DNA from: Candidatus Cloacimonadota bacterium | GTDB lineage: Bacteria; Cloacimonadota; Cloacimonadia; Cloacimonadales; PWNZ01 | Direction: 5' to 3' | Assembly: GCA_003564155.1 (NCBI GenBank) | Contig: PWOA01000068.1 | Location: forward strand, 1-61,164 | DNA: 61,164 nt | Shown: piece after piece, positions 7,205 through 16,500 of the stretch | Layout: each line of letters opens with the position of its first letter | Position numbering within the stretch: the stretch's first letter is position 1 | Position numbers and translations under genes: made by a program | Notes under the pieces: generated by a model | Database searches by the model: none | What the model saw: only the letters and a program-made list of their open reading frames with translations | Told to the model about the DNA's origin: nothing

Positions 7205-9091
7205 ATGAATATATATAAAACAGATAATAAAGGTAATATCGGGATTGCAATCGTTATTACACTTATTGCAGTTTTGTCTGGTGTTTCTTTAGCATTAGTG
7301 GCTTTTCAAGATTCAGTAAGTTTTAGATTACAGTTAGACGGTCTCCAACAATTTCACATACTTCGTTCAGAAGTGGGGAGAGGAAGATTAATAGCCGGAC
7401 ATTTCGATAATTTAACATCACCCCCGATGCAGTCTGTATTGCCAACTCGTGCAGTGCCAGTTGAATTCGGCACAAACCGTACAGTTTATTATGCGAGGAC
7501 CAAGCTAGATTTATACAGCCAAGAGGAAGCTACGGGGTATTATATACGTTCATTAATCACAGGGGTGAGGGGAGATGGCAGTTTACTCGATTTAAGTAAT
7601 CAGTCACCGGTAAAAAGGTATGGTGAAAATAAGATACTATCTCTGCAAACTATTGCCCTCTTCCATTACTTTAGTGATATCGACCGTACGATAAACGATG
7701 GTTTGATAGTTTTTGCCGGCTTAGATATTATTTATGGTCGAGTACACAGTAACACGGATATAACAGTAAACTATAGTATATATGGTAATTGGCCGGTATT
7801 TTATGGTTTAGTATCGACGGGTGGAGTTGTTCGACCTCCAGGTGGTTATCCTCGGGATGATATATTTCGCGGGCCGGCACCTGCTTTAATTGAAGAACAT
7901 CCTCGAATAGCTTTTACACCTACTGCAGACCGTGTACGAACTCATGGTAATTATCCTTATGGAGCTGATGAAAGAGATGATATGATATGCTACATAACAG
8001 TTAACGGTACATCTTATGAAGTATGGTTTGGAGAAATACGAACAGATGAAAATCCTACTGAATGGATAGAAGGCTATAACAAATTCACCGTTTATAGCAG
8101 TTATCCTCCTTACGGTCCCGTAGGAAATGAAATAGGTGTTAACTATATACCCAAAACAGATACAATATGGACTCCTGCTTCCGGAGGTTCCGTTAACAAT
8201 ACTTCGGTGTTTATTCCGATGGAACTGTGGATTTCCGGAGATTTTTCCAGCAGGCAAACTTGGGCAAGTTCTCACGATATTTACTTAAAAGATGATTTAA
8301 CATACCGGAATACACCTCCAGGGCAACGACCTGATGGTATTGATGAAGATGGAGAACAGACTCTACCGGTTAATACAACAGATTATTTAGGTATTATTTC
8401 TGAACAGTCGGTATACATACAATATGGTCATAGAAGCCCGATTGATTCGTTAAGGTACAGGCCCAATACTTCCGACATTTATATGTACGGAGCTTACTGT
8501 GCAACCGGTGATGGTGATGTACCTTGGAAAGATGGAGTGGTCTCATTTCAATATCAGATGCCTAAAGGTTCTACACCCGCTCAGTATTGGCGAGGGGAAT
8601 ATTTTAAATTTATAGATCTTCATTTATTCAATTATCCGACAACTGCTATGAATCCCTGGCCAAGAGGTATGGACTATCCCTGGTATAATCCATTGTGGCC
8701 TGAGCCGGGTATTTTGATAAATGTGCCGGGATTACCCGGTTGGACACCTAACCCCCACAATGCAGATGAAGTTGTTGAACGCAGAGGTGATATATGGATA
8801 TTTGGATCTATAGCTCAACGACGTAGAGGAGTTGTTGGAAATCCAGGTGTAGAGCAAGGAATTTGGGATATACACAACGAAATTAATCCTAATACGGGGC
8901 CTACTTACGGTGCTAGCGGACCAATACGTGTAGGTTATGGAAAACGTTATCACACGGATTTACGATTTGAGCGAACAGGACCTCCTCACTTTCCTTTAAT
9001 TCTCTTAGAAGGTTATGATTCTGAAGATTTAAGAGATCTGGGTTATTTAACAGAAAGATGGGTTTTCAAGAATCCTCCGCCAAATTTTTGA
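7205..9091 (+). CDS. PilX-like secreted protein, copy 1 (prepilin-type N-terminus)
   Basis: 628 aa, function not established. A short basic leader ending KG is followed by a single hydrophobic helix (about residues 11-33, NIGIAIVITLIAVL), the layout of minor pilins of the PilX type, where cleavage after the glycine would leave the helix in the filament core. The remaining 590 residues are soluble, rich in Tyr, Pro, Gly and Asn, and contain segments shared word for word with the next gene, such as RSEVGRGRLIAGHFDNL (about 59-75) and the C-terminal GYDSEDLRDLGYLTERW. An AGAGGGAG site supports the start. The copy downstream makes this a tandem duplication. A surface-filament or adhesin role is an inference. 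Confidence 0.8.
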   Translation: MNIYKTDNKGNIGIAIVITLIAVLSGVSLALVAFQDSVSFRLQLDGLQQFHILRSEVGRGRLIAGHFDNLTSPPMQSVLPTRAVPVEFGTNRTVYYARTKLDLYSQEEATGYYIRSLITGVRGDGSLLDLSNQSPVKRYGENKILSLQTIALFHYFSDIDRTINDGLIVFAGLDIIYGRVHSNTDITVNYSIYGNWPVFYGLVSTGGVVRPPGGYPRDDIFRGPAPALIEEHPRIAFTPTADRVRTHGNYPYGADERDDMICYITVNGTSYEVWFGEIRTDENPTEWIEGYNKFTVYSSYPPYGPVGNEIGVNYIPKTDTIWTPASGGSVNNTSVFIPMELWISGDFSSRQTWASSHDIYLKDDLTYRNTPPGQRPDGIDEDGEQTLPVNTTDYLGIISEQSVYIQYGHRSPIDSLRYRPNTSDIYMYGAYCATGDGDVPWKDGVVSFQYQMPKGSTPAQYWRGEYFKFIDLHLFNYPTTAMNPWPRGMDYPWYNPLWPEPGILINVPGLPGWTPNPHNADEVVERRGDIWIFGSIAQRRRGVVGNPGVEQGIWDIHNEINPNTGPTYGASGPIRVGYGKRYHTDLRFERTGPPHFPLILLEGYDSEDLRDLGYLTERWVFKNPPPNF

Positions 9092-9318
9092 TCGTCATTT
9101 AGTCCAAGTTGTTAATGCAAAGAGTTTCGACTATATTAGCTTAAGTTAACAATTGTGGTCGTACCGAATAGCGTTGGTCATAGCACTTAACTGTTTATCA
9201 AATGCGTAAACGACTTACTAATACTGAGCCATTACAAAGCATTGATAAAAATTAATTGACGTATTGTAGTGCAAAAACATTTTTGGTCAAATATTTTATC
9301 AGAGAGGGAGTGGATTGG

Positions 9319-11211
9319 ATGAGTAAAATTAGTTTTAATAGTAAGGGTAATATCGGTATAGCTATCGTAATTGCTCTCATCGCGGTGTTATCGGGAACTT
9401 CATTAGCATCGTTAGCATTCGGTGATTCTGTAAGATTCAGGTATCAATTAGATGGTATACAACAGTTTCATATTCTACGATCAGAAGTAGGCAGAGGACG
9501 ATTAATTGCAGGTCATTTTGACAACCTCTCTACACCACCGATGCAATCTGTACTGCCAACAAGAGCTGTACCTGTTGAGTTCGGTAAGAACCGAACAGTC
9601 TACCATGCGAAAACAAAGCTTAATTTATTCGAAGTAGAAGATGCTACGGGATACCATATCCGTTCCTTGATAACCGGAGTAAGAGGAGACGGCAGTTTGC
9701 TCAATATCCAAGACCACACTCCGGTTAAAAGATATGGTGAAAACAGTATCCTTTCCTTACAGACTATTGCTTTATATCATTATTTCACTGATGTAGATCG
9801 TTCTTATAATGATAATCCCGGTGCTATCGTATTTGCCGGTGAAGATATAATATACGGCAGGGTTCATAGCAATACTGATATATATGTTAATTACACGATG
9901 CACGGCAATTGGCCGAGGTTTTATGGTTTAGTATCTACGGGTGGAGTTGTTCAACCGGCAGGTAGTTATCCAAGGGATGAGATTTTTCGCGGACCGGCTC
10001 CAGCGTTAATAGAAAACCATCCAAGAATAGCTTTCATGCCTTCGGCAGATCGTGTTAGAACTCATGCGACTTATCTTTTCGGAGGAGTGGAGAGAGACGA
10101 TACGATTGCTTTTGTGACTGTTGATGGTTCTGCATATGAATTGTGGTTGGGAGTAGTCCAAACTGAAACAAAGCCATCAGAATGGATTGAAGGGTATAAT
10201 AAATTTACTATCTATAGCAGTTATCCTCCTTACGGTCCTGTAGGAAGCCAAATAGGTGTTAACTACATCTCCAAAACAGATACAATTTGGACACGGCAAT
10301 CTGGTGGCACGGTTACTAATTCATCTGTATTCGTACCTATGGAGTTATGGCTTTCAGGAGAATTTTCAGGCAGGCAGACATGGGCTAGTTCTCACTTCAT
10401 ATATTTGAAGGACGATTTAACCTACCGCAACACACCTGTAGGGCAGAGGCCTGATGGGATTGATGGTGATGGTAATCAAACTTTACCAATTAATCCAACC
10501 GATTATTTAGGAGTAATATCAGAAGAGTCAATTCGAATTCAATATGGTCACAGAAGTCCATTAGATTCATTAAGATATAGGCCAAACACTTCCGATATCT
10601 ATATGTATGGAGCCTATTGTGCGGTAGGGGAGTCCGAAAATCCATGGGAAGACGGTGTTGTAACATTCCAATATCAGATGCCCAAAGGTTCGACCCCACC
10701 ACAATATTGGCGTGGAGAGTTTTATCGATACATTGATCTCCATATGTACAGTTATCCAACAACTCAAATGAATCCTTGGCCTCGTGGTCTTGATTATCCT
10801 TGGTATAACCCTCTGTGGCCGGAGCCCGGAATACTTGTCAATGTTCCCGGATTACCCGGTTGGACACCAAATCCGCATAATGTTCCTGAAGTAGTTGAAC
10901 GTAGAGGTGATATTTGGATATTCGGCTCTATAGCTCAAAGAAGAAGAGGGGTCGTAGGTGCAAGTTCTATACAAAGCGGAATTTGGGATATACACAATGA
11001 AATAAATCCTAACACCTATCCAACACTTGGAGCTTACTCCGGTAATATGACAAGATATGGCAAACGCTATCACACAGACTTGCGTTTCGAACGAAGAGGA
11101 CCACCCCATTTCCCCTTGATTCTCCTAGAAGGATATGATTCCGAAGATTTACGAGATTTAGGTTATTTGACAGAAAGATGGATTTTTAAAAATCCACCTT
11201 CCGGTTTTTGA
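9319..11211 (+). CDS. PilX-like secreted protein, copy 2 (tandem paralogue)
   Basis: 630 aa from the ATG at 9319, chosen because AGAGAGGGAG precedes it by about 8 bases and because it aligns with the start of copy 1. An open frame continues 21 codons upstream without a good start. The N-terminal helix is NIGIAIVIALIAVLSG, preceded by SKG. By eye most of the length is identical or conservative relative to copy 1, including SSYPPYGPVG, SPLDSLRYRPNTSDIYMYG and GLPGWTPNPHN. The DNA has diverged widely at third codon positions, so the duplication is old and both copies are under protein-level selection. A terminator overlaps its last codons. Confidence 0.8.
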   Translation: MSKISFNSKGNIGIAIVIALIAVLSGTSLASLAFGDSVRFRYQLDGIQQFHILRSEVGRGRLIAGHFDNLSTPPMQSVLPTRAVPVEFGKNRTVYHAKTKLNLFEVEDATGYHIRSLITGVRGDGSLLNIQDHTPVKRYGENSILSLQTIALYHYFTDVDRSYNDNPGAIVFAGEDIIYGRVHSNTDIYVNYTMHGNWPRFYGLVSTGGVVQPAGSYPRDEIFRGPAPALIENHPRIAFMPSADRVRTHATYLFGGVERDDTIAFVTVDGSAYELWLGVVQTETKPSEWIEGYNKFTIYSSYPPYGPVGSQIGVNYISKTDTIWTRQSGGTVTNSSVFVPMELWLSGEFSGRQTWASSHFIYLKDDLTYRNTPVGQRPDGIDGDGNQTLPINPTDYLGVISEESIRIQYGHRSPLDSLRYRPNTSDIYMYGAYCAVGESENPWEDGVVTFQYQMPKGSTPPQYWRGEFYRYIDLHMYSYPTTQMNPWPRGLDYPWYNPLWPEPGILVNVPGLPGWTPNPHNVPEVVERRGDIWIFGSIAQRRRGVVGASSIQSGIWDIHNEINPNTYPTLGAYSGNMTRYGKRYHTDLRFERRGPPHFPLILLEGYDSEDLRDLGYLTERWIFKNPPSGF

Positions 11212-11234
11212 CCTAAACGGAAGGCATTTTTTTT
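11197..11234 (+). terminator. Rho-independent terminator of the PilX-like pair
   Basis: CCTTCCG (11197-11203) pairs with CGGAAGG (11218-11224) and is followed by CA and eight T residues (11227-11234). The left arm lies inside the last codons of the second PilX-like gene. Confidence 0.75.
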
Positions 11235-11321
11235 GATTTCCAATGCTATTGTCAGGTGAGTTTTCCGGTAATCGAGTTTACTGCTAAGAAATATTATGTG
11301 GTATGTTTTTTCAATTGAAGT

Positions 11322-11586
11322 AACCAAATAACACCGAGATTTCTTTCACCCATTGAAAATGATGATGAAGTGTATGACTATTATGTTATCAGAGGTAAGG
11401 CCGATAGTAAATATATCAGACTTGGTTAAAATCCAATAATATTTATTACTGTAACGATGAGAAATATATTCCAGTAATGGACACTACAAACGATAATTAC
11501 ATTATCACAGAAGAATTGTATGCTATATTACTATCCATAATCATGGTGTACAAGTAGTCAAGAAGCTTGTTAAAAAAGAAGAATAA
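11322..11586 (+). pseudogene. Remnant of a decayed protein-coding gene (unidentified)
   Basis: Three reading-frame pieces on the plus strand follow one another with frame changes. They are TPRFLSPIENDDEVYDYYV...KYIRLG (to a stop near 11426), NNIYYCNDEKYIPVMDTTN...TEELYA (about 11435-11525), and HNHGVQVVKKLVKKEE ending at the TAA 11584-11586. Each piece has protein-like composition but no intact frame joins them and no start is evident. The parent family is not recognisable. Together with the following region it accounts for the 394 bases between 11211 and 11606. Confidence 0.4.
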
Positions 11587-11605
11587 TTTGCTAAAGTAAA
11601 CTTAA

Positions 11606-11950
11606 CTAATCAATATCTATCTCTTTAGATATACTGCCTACTCGATTACACTTTGCTGTAACTTGCAGTACCATACCTTGTTCAGCGTTTGGTAAACGAT
11701 ATTGAAACATAATGCTGTTTGCGTCTTCCTGTTTCGTCAATTGATGAAGTATCATTTGCTTGTCGTCATTGATTATCGTCACTTCACCAATAAAATGGTT
11801 TCTTGGGTTGCCGACATTATGTTTTACTAAAACTTCTAATATCTTTGTTTCATTATCATAACTTAACTCCATACCAGAAGGTGGGTGAGCGATAATTGTA
11901 GCTGTTACGAAAAGCACGATAGCGGCGAGTAATGTAATCATTCGGGTCAT
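11606..11950 (-). CDS. Periplasmic desulfoferrodoxin/superoxide-reductase-like protein
   Basis: 114 aa from the ATG at 11950, picked because GGAGGGG lies just upstream; a longer frame to 12172 overlaps a separate small gene. A signal peptide (1-21) would leave histidine 22 (HPPSG) as the mature N-terminus. The core LVKHNVGNPRNHFI (H44 and H52) and the end VTAKCNRVG (C101) resemble the iron-binding HP-x-x-x-H-Y-I and CN-x-HG motifs of desulfoferrodoxin. The last histidine ligand is valine here, and the spacing between the first two histidines is longer. So the fold assignment is reasonable but the classical Fe(His)4Cys site is not intact. It follows the small membrane gene by 17 bases, as a two-gene unit. 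Confidence 0.6.
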   Translation of the reverse strand: MTRMITLLAAIVLFVTATIIAHPPSGMELSYDNETKILEVLVKHNVGNPRNHFIGEVTIINDDKQMILHQLTKQEDANSIMFQYRLPNAEQGMVLQVTAKCNRVGSISKEIDID

Positions 11951-11967
11951 ATTTCCCCTCCATTTTA

Positions 11968-12150
11968 TTATAAGTAGTTGAGATAGATGATTATTGATGC
12001 ATGAGAGGTAACGGATATTAAACTCATCATAGCAAACAGTTTGTGATAAAAAAACTTCAGCTTGATTATCCTTTTCCCTGTCAATATAGTTAATAATAAA
12101 AGAGCGTAACTTAATATTCCCAAAGGCAATACTAAAGAATAAAGATTCAT
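11968..12150 (-). CDS. Small two-helix membrane protein with cytochrome-b-like histidine spacing
   Basis: 60 aa with a strong GGAGGT ribosome binding site 5 bases before the ATG. Helix 1 is about residues 5-23 and helix 2 about 36-58, separated by a basic loop (KRIIKLK). Helix 2 reads HKLFAMMSLISVTSH, giving H36 and H50, the H-x13-H spacing seen in heme-binding helices of ferric-reductase and cytochrome b561-type proteins. A 60-residue protein is too short to be a complete four-helix cytochrome, so a homodimer or a partner would be needed. It precedes the desulfoferrodoxin-like gene, suggesting an electron-delivery pair. Heme binding is an inference from spacing only. Confidence 0.6.
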   Translation of the reverse strand: MNLYSLVLPLGILSYALLLLTILTGKRIIKLKFFYHKLFAMMSLISVTSHASIIIYLNYL

Positions 12151-12702
12151 AATACCTCCAATATTGGGTCATATTACAAAATATAAGCGTATATACATAT
12201 TTTACAAAACTTTATTTTGCAGGTTAAGTTTCGATACATTTCTCCGTTGATACTTGTTATCGCAAGTTGTGTTTTGTCTTAAGAAATTTAGGTGTTGCAC
12301 TCTAAAGAGTGATTTTCAATAAAGTGTTAACTGATGACACTATTCCTCCATACATTACAAAACACACACAAATTGAGAAACTATAAAATGTTGAAACTTG
12401 AACAACATCGTGTATTACGTTCGGTTCTCAGAGCTTAAAGTGTATTTACCTTTCCGGTAGAGTGACTTGTGACGTCTATCAATACAGATACTTAATACAC
12501 TTAGATTGTAATAAAACAACTATAGATTGATAAATAATCTCCGCCAAATTAATTGAATATCATCCCTTCGCCATTAGCTAGATAAAAAACACAATAATGG
12601 CAAATCTGATAGATATTTGGTAGATGAAAATTCAAGCCTTGTGGTCAATTGGCTTGTTATAATCGAGAAACTGCTTGTATAAGTAGTTAGTAGATAAAAA
12701 AA
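12151..12702. other. 552-base non-coding stretch upstream of the small membrane gene
   Basis: AT-rich, with many stops in all frames. It must carry the promoter of the two-gene unit ending at 11606. I see no convincing gene, repeat or terminator in it. Confidence 0.5.
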
Positions 12703-12779
12703 TGGCACGCCTGAAGGGATTCGAACCCCAAACCTTCTGATCCGTAGTCAGATGCTCTATCCAATTGAGCTACAGGCGC
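12703..12779 (-). tRNA. tRNA-Arg (ACG)
   Basis: A 77-nt cloverleaf on the minus strand: acceptor GCGCCTG with CAGGCGT, anticodon loop CTACGGA giving anticodon ACG, T loop TTCGAAT, discriminator G and encoded CCA. ACG normally becomes ICG by TadA deamination and reads CGU, CGC and CGA. Confidence 0.94.
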
Positions 12780-13276
12780 ACTTGATCTGTTCAAGAAGAA
12801 TAATAGACTGATACTGTCAAGCCTTTTGTCAAGATAATGTGTGAAAATAACGGTCAATGAGTATTTAACCTTATGAGCTATCCAGGGGGACAGAATCGTT
12901 ATAATAATGGATGATAAGTCAATGAGACAAGCAGAGTATATTTTAATTAGGAAAAATAAATAATCTGAGAAAATATGTTGAGCGATGCCGTAATTTGTTA
13001 TTAATCAATGAGATATATAGGATAACAATTCTGTGTTGCTAAGAGATATTCTGGGTTTACAGAAAAAAAACTTGTCAGTATCCAAGTTAAATAACTTCTA
13101 GTTAAGACAGTATAAATGGCTTGTTTATTGCTCAATGAGGAAGTGAAATAACAATAAATTGAATGAAAATATGTGCTAAAGATGATGTTTTGTATTATTC
13201 TGAATAAAGATATTTATTACTATATATATTGTAACACTTCTACTTTAAAATGTTTATCTAGTTTTGGGAGAGGATA
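12780..13276. other. 497-base non-coding stretch upstream of the hybrid sensor kinase
   Basis: AT-rich DNA with no open frame of note. A GGGAGAGG ribosome binding site lies immediately before 13277. I see no clear -35/-10 pair and no inverted repeat worth naming. Confidence 0.5.
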
Positions 13277-16200
13277 ATGATTTTATTAGCTATTGTTTCT
13301 TTTTTAGCGTTTTTCTTATATTTACAGTTGGGGATGTTCGTACTTTTTCATAATCCAAGTTCTAAGTCAAATCGATCATTTTTCTACTTATGCTGTTGCT
13401 TGATGATTTGGTCTTTTGGGATGGTATTTATGTATTTTTCTCCCCATGAAGACAGTGTAATATTTTGGGAACGTTTTTCTTCATTTGGTTGGATATTTTT
13501 TCCAGCATTTATGGTCACATTTTTCGTTGATTTGAAAAAAACTCACAAAAATATTATCGATAATTTAGTTAAACTGATATTTTTTCTTGCAGCAGGTTTA
13601 TTTTTCTTGCAATCATTACTAGATAATCTGCTCACTAAAGGTTATTACATGCTTAATGAGACTTGGCATTTTCAAATTGATCTCGAATCAGTATGGTTTT
13701 GGTTATATCTAATCTATTTAGCCTGTACTTTAGCTTATTGTCTTATTTCATTATTTGCATGGAGCTTAAAGGCGAATACTATTAAAGAAAGAAAACAGGC
13801 TCACATTATATTAATTACGTTGATTATGTTTTTTACAGGTATATTTATAAGTAATTACGTGTTTCCCTTGCTAGGAGATGTTAAGACTCCGGGTTTAATC
13901 CATGTAATTAGTTTTATATGGGTCACTGGTTTTGGTCACGCAATTGTAAAATACAAGTTTATGGTTTTAAGCCCGGAAATAGCAGCTAGTGCCATAATTT
14001 CAAAAATGAATGAGTTATTGTTTTTTGTAGATAACAATGGTTTTGTAACTAGAGTAAACGATTTTACAGAGAGTGTATTGGGTTTCAAACATGACGAAGT
14101 AATCAATAAACCGTTCGAAAACTTGTTAGTGGATAAAGAACAAGCTTTGGGAAGAATAGCAAAATTGGATCAAAAACAAAGAAGTAAGCTTAAAAATCAA
14201 GAATACTATCTACGTCAGAAGGCCGGTGATTATATTCCTTTTAATCTTTCGAGTGCGGAAGTTAAGGATGAAGCAGGTGATATATTAGGTACAATCATTG
14301 TCGGTTATGATGTGCGTTACCAAAAACTTCTCGAAGAAGAAATAGAGTTAAGAAAACAAACAGAACTGGCCTTACAAGAAAGTGAAAAAAAGACTAAAAA
14401 GTTATATTCAATGGTTAGATTGATGTGTGATAACGTTCCCGACATGATATGGGCTAAAGATTTAAATAACAAATATATCTTTGTTAATAAAGCTACCAGT
14501 AATAAATTGTTAAATGCTAAAGATCAAGAAGAACCGATTGGCAGATCTGAGCAATATTTTTATGATCGGGAGAAGAATAGTCATCCCAACAATAAGAAAT
14601 GGTTTACTTTTGGTGATATTTCTACAGATTCAGATTCGATAACAATCCGTAATCGAGAACCTGGAAGATATATTGAATTTGGGACTATAAAAAACAAATT
14701 CTTGTATTTAGATGTCCATAAAGCTCCTTTCTGGGATGAATTTGGCAGTCTTATAGGAACAGTAGGTTGTGGCAGAGATATTACAACAGAAAAAAGTATA
14801 GAAGAAGAGCATCGGTTAGCACTAAAAGCATTGGAAAGGGAAAAAGAATTTCTGTCCGTAACACTTAAATCTATTGCAGACGGGGTTATAACAACAGATA
14901 AGAGTGAAAGAATAGTATCGATGAATAATGTAGCTGAACAACTAACAGGTTGGAAGAGAAGTGAAGTTTGGGGAAAACCTTTATCATCGGTTCTCAATAT
15001 CGTAGATCCCAAGAGTAAGAAAATAATTAATCTCCCTGTCATGCAAACAATGCAACAAGATGAGATTATTAAAATACATAGCGAAAATGACCCTGAAGGA
15101 TTTACTAAGCTTATCGATAAAGACAAAAATGAAATAACAATAACTGCTAGTGTTACACCTATAAAGACTAATGTGTCTTCTAATCAATTAACAAATGCAA
15201 TTACGCACAAAGATAATGAAGAAATAATAGGAACCGTAGTTGTATTTTCTGATATGACCGATAGAATAAGGATAGAGAATGAACTGATTAAGGTTCAGAA
15301 GATGGAGTTGGTAAGTGTTCTGGCAGGAGGTATAGCCCACGATTTCAACAATATTCTAACTTCGATAATTGGTAATTTGTCAATTTTAATGTTGAAAATT
15401 AAGGATAATTCCGAATGGCTTAAAAATTTGCAGGACGCAGAAAAAGCATGTTTTAGAGCAAGAGATTTAACACAACAGTTATTGTCTTTTTCCAAGGGAG
15501 TTAATCCCATAAAACGAGTTATTGTATTGGATAAAGTAATTAAGGAAAGTGCGATTTTTTCAGTGAGAGGGTCAAATTGTGACTGTCATTTCAATATAGA
15601 ACCGAACCTTTATCCTGTTGAAGCCGATGAGAGTCAAATATCCCAAGTTATCAATAATTTAGTGATTAATGCGATTCAATCCATGCCAGAAGGAGGGCCT
15701 ATAAAGATAAAGACAGAGAACTGTATGATTTCTAAAGAATCTACTTTGCCACTTCCCGAGGGCAGGTATATAAGAATATCCGTCAAAGATAATGGTGTTG
15801 GTATACCAGAACATCATTTACAAAAAATATTCGATCCGTTTTTTACCACTAAACATCAAGGAAGCGGTTTAGGATTGACCGGCAGTTTTAACATAATAAA
15901 GAAGCATAATGGTTTTTTAACAGTAGAGTCGCAAGAAGGGATTGGTTCAATATTTCATATCTATCTTCCAGCATCTAAAGAAAGACCAATGACGATAGAG
16001 CAAGAAGAAATAATTCATGATTTTCAAGATAGTGGTCATGTATTAATATTAGATGACGATGAAGAGGTCTTGAATACTTTAGCAGAACTACTGGTTAAAA
16101 TCGGTTATACAGTTACCAAAACAAATTCAGGTGAACAAACAATATCGGAATTTAAGGTATCGTCAAAATTTGATTCCAAATACAAATTTGTGATTTTGGA

Positions 16201-16408
16201 TTTAACTATTAGAGGTGGTATGGGTGGTAAAGATACCATCAAGAATTTACTGGAAATCGATCCGGAAGTAAAAGCAATTGTTTCAAGTGGTTACTCTTCG
16301 GATGATGTGATAAGTAATTATAAAGATTATGGTTTTAAAGAGGTGATGGAGAAACCTTATTCATATAAGAATTTAGTTCATACAATCATAAGATTATTTG
16401 AAGATTAA
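13277..16408 (+). CDS. Hybrid sensor histidine kinase with 7TM, three PAS domains and a receiver domain
   Basis: 1043 aa. Residues 1-230 hold about seven membrane helices of the histidine-kinase N-terminal 7TM type. PAS-like domains follow at about 235-345, 375-505 and 520-670. The dimerisation helix has the H-box GGIAHDFNN with histidine 688. The ATPase domain shows VINNLVINAIQSM (N box), DNGVGI (G1) and GSGLGLT (G2). The C-terminal receiver domain (about 920-1043) has an acidic LDDDEE pocket and the phospho-acceptor aspartate 975 in VILDLTIRGG. The protein therefore can autophosphorylate and pass phosphate to its own receiver. No output regulator lies next to it; its signal and target are unknown. 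Confidence 0.92.
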   Translation: MILLAIVSFLAFFLYLQLGMFVLFHNPSSKSNRSFFYLCCCLMIWSFGMVFMYFSPHEDSVIFWERFSSFGWIFFPAFMVTFFVDLKKTHKNIIDNLVKLIFFLAAGLFFLQSLLDNLLTKGYYMLNETWHFQIDLESVWFWLYLIYLACTLAYCLISLFAWSLKANTIKERKQAHIILITLIMFFTGIFISNYVFPLLGDVKTPGLIHVISFIWVTGFGHAIVKYKFMVLSPEIAASAIISKMNELLFFVDNNGFVTRVNDFTESVLGFKHDEVINKPFENLLVDKEQALGRIAKLDQKQRSKLKNQEYYLRQKAGDYIPFNLSSAEVKDEAGDILGTIIVGYDVRYQKLLEEEIELRKQTELALQESEKKTKKLYSMVRLMCDNVPDMIWAKDLNNKYIFVNKATSNKLLNAKDQEEPIGRSEQYFYDREKNSHPNNKKWFTFGDISTDSDSITIRNREPGRYIEFGTIKNKFLYLDVHKAPFWDEFGSLIGTVGCGRDITTEKSIEEEHRLALKALEREKEFLSVTLKSIADGVITTDKSERIVSMNNVAEQLTGWKRSEVWGKPLSSVLNIVDPKSKKIINLPVMQTMQQDEIIKIHSENDPEGFTKLIDKDKNEITITASVTPIKTNVSSNQLTNAITHKDNEEIIGTVVVFSDMTDRIRIENELIKVQKMELVSVLAGGIAHDFNNILTSIIGNLSILMLKIKDNSEWLKNLQDAEKACFRARDLTQQLLSFSKGVNPIKRVIVLDKVIKESAIFSVRGSNCDCHFNIEPNLYPVEADESQISQVINNLVINAIQSMPEGGPIKIKTENCMISKESTLPLPEGRYIRISVKDNGVGIPEHHLQKIFDPFFTTKHQGSGLGLTGSFNIIKKHNGFLTVESQEGIGSIFHIYLPASKERPMTIEQEEIIHDFQDSGHVLILDDDEEVLNTLAELLVKIGYTVTKTNSGEQTISEFKVSSKFDSKYKFVILDLTIRGGMGGKDTIKNLLEIDPEVKAIVSSGYSSDDVISNYKDYGFKEVMEKPYSYKNLVHTIIRLFED

Positions 16409-16500
16409 TAACCTTAAATATGCTCAAGAAATCTTATTATATCTATTATGAATGATGCATCCTAATCAATTTAACTATTTCGCATAAAGTAAGGTTTATC

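Noticed and set aside
7886-8275. 129-codon frame antisense to the first PilX-like gene
   Set aside because: Lies wholly opposite a conserved coding region and lacks a ribosome binding site.
11606-12172. 188-aa version of the desulfoferrodoxin-like gene
   Set aside because: The first 74 codons overlap a separate 60-aa gene with a strong GGAGGT site, and the true start at 11950 has its own GGAGGGG site and signal peptide.
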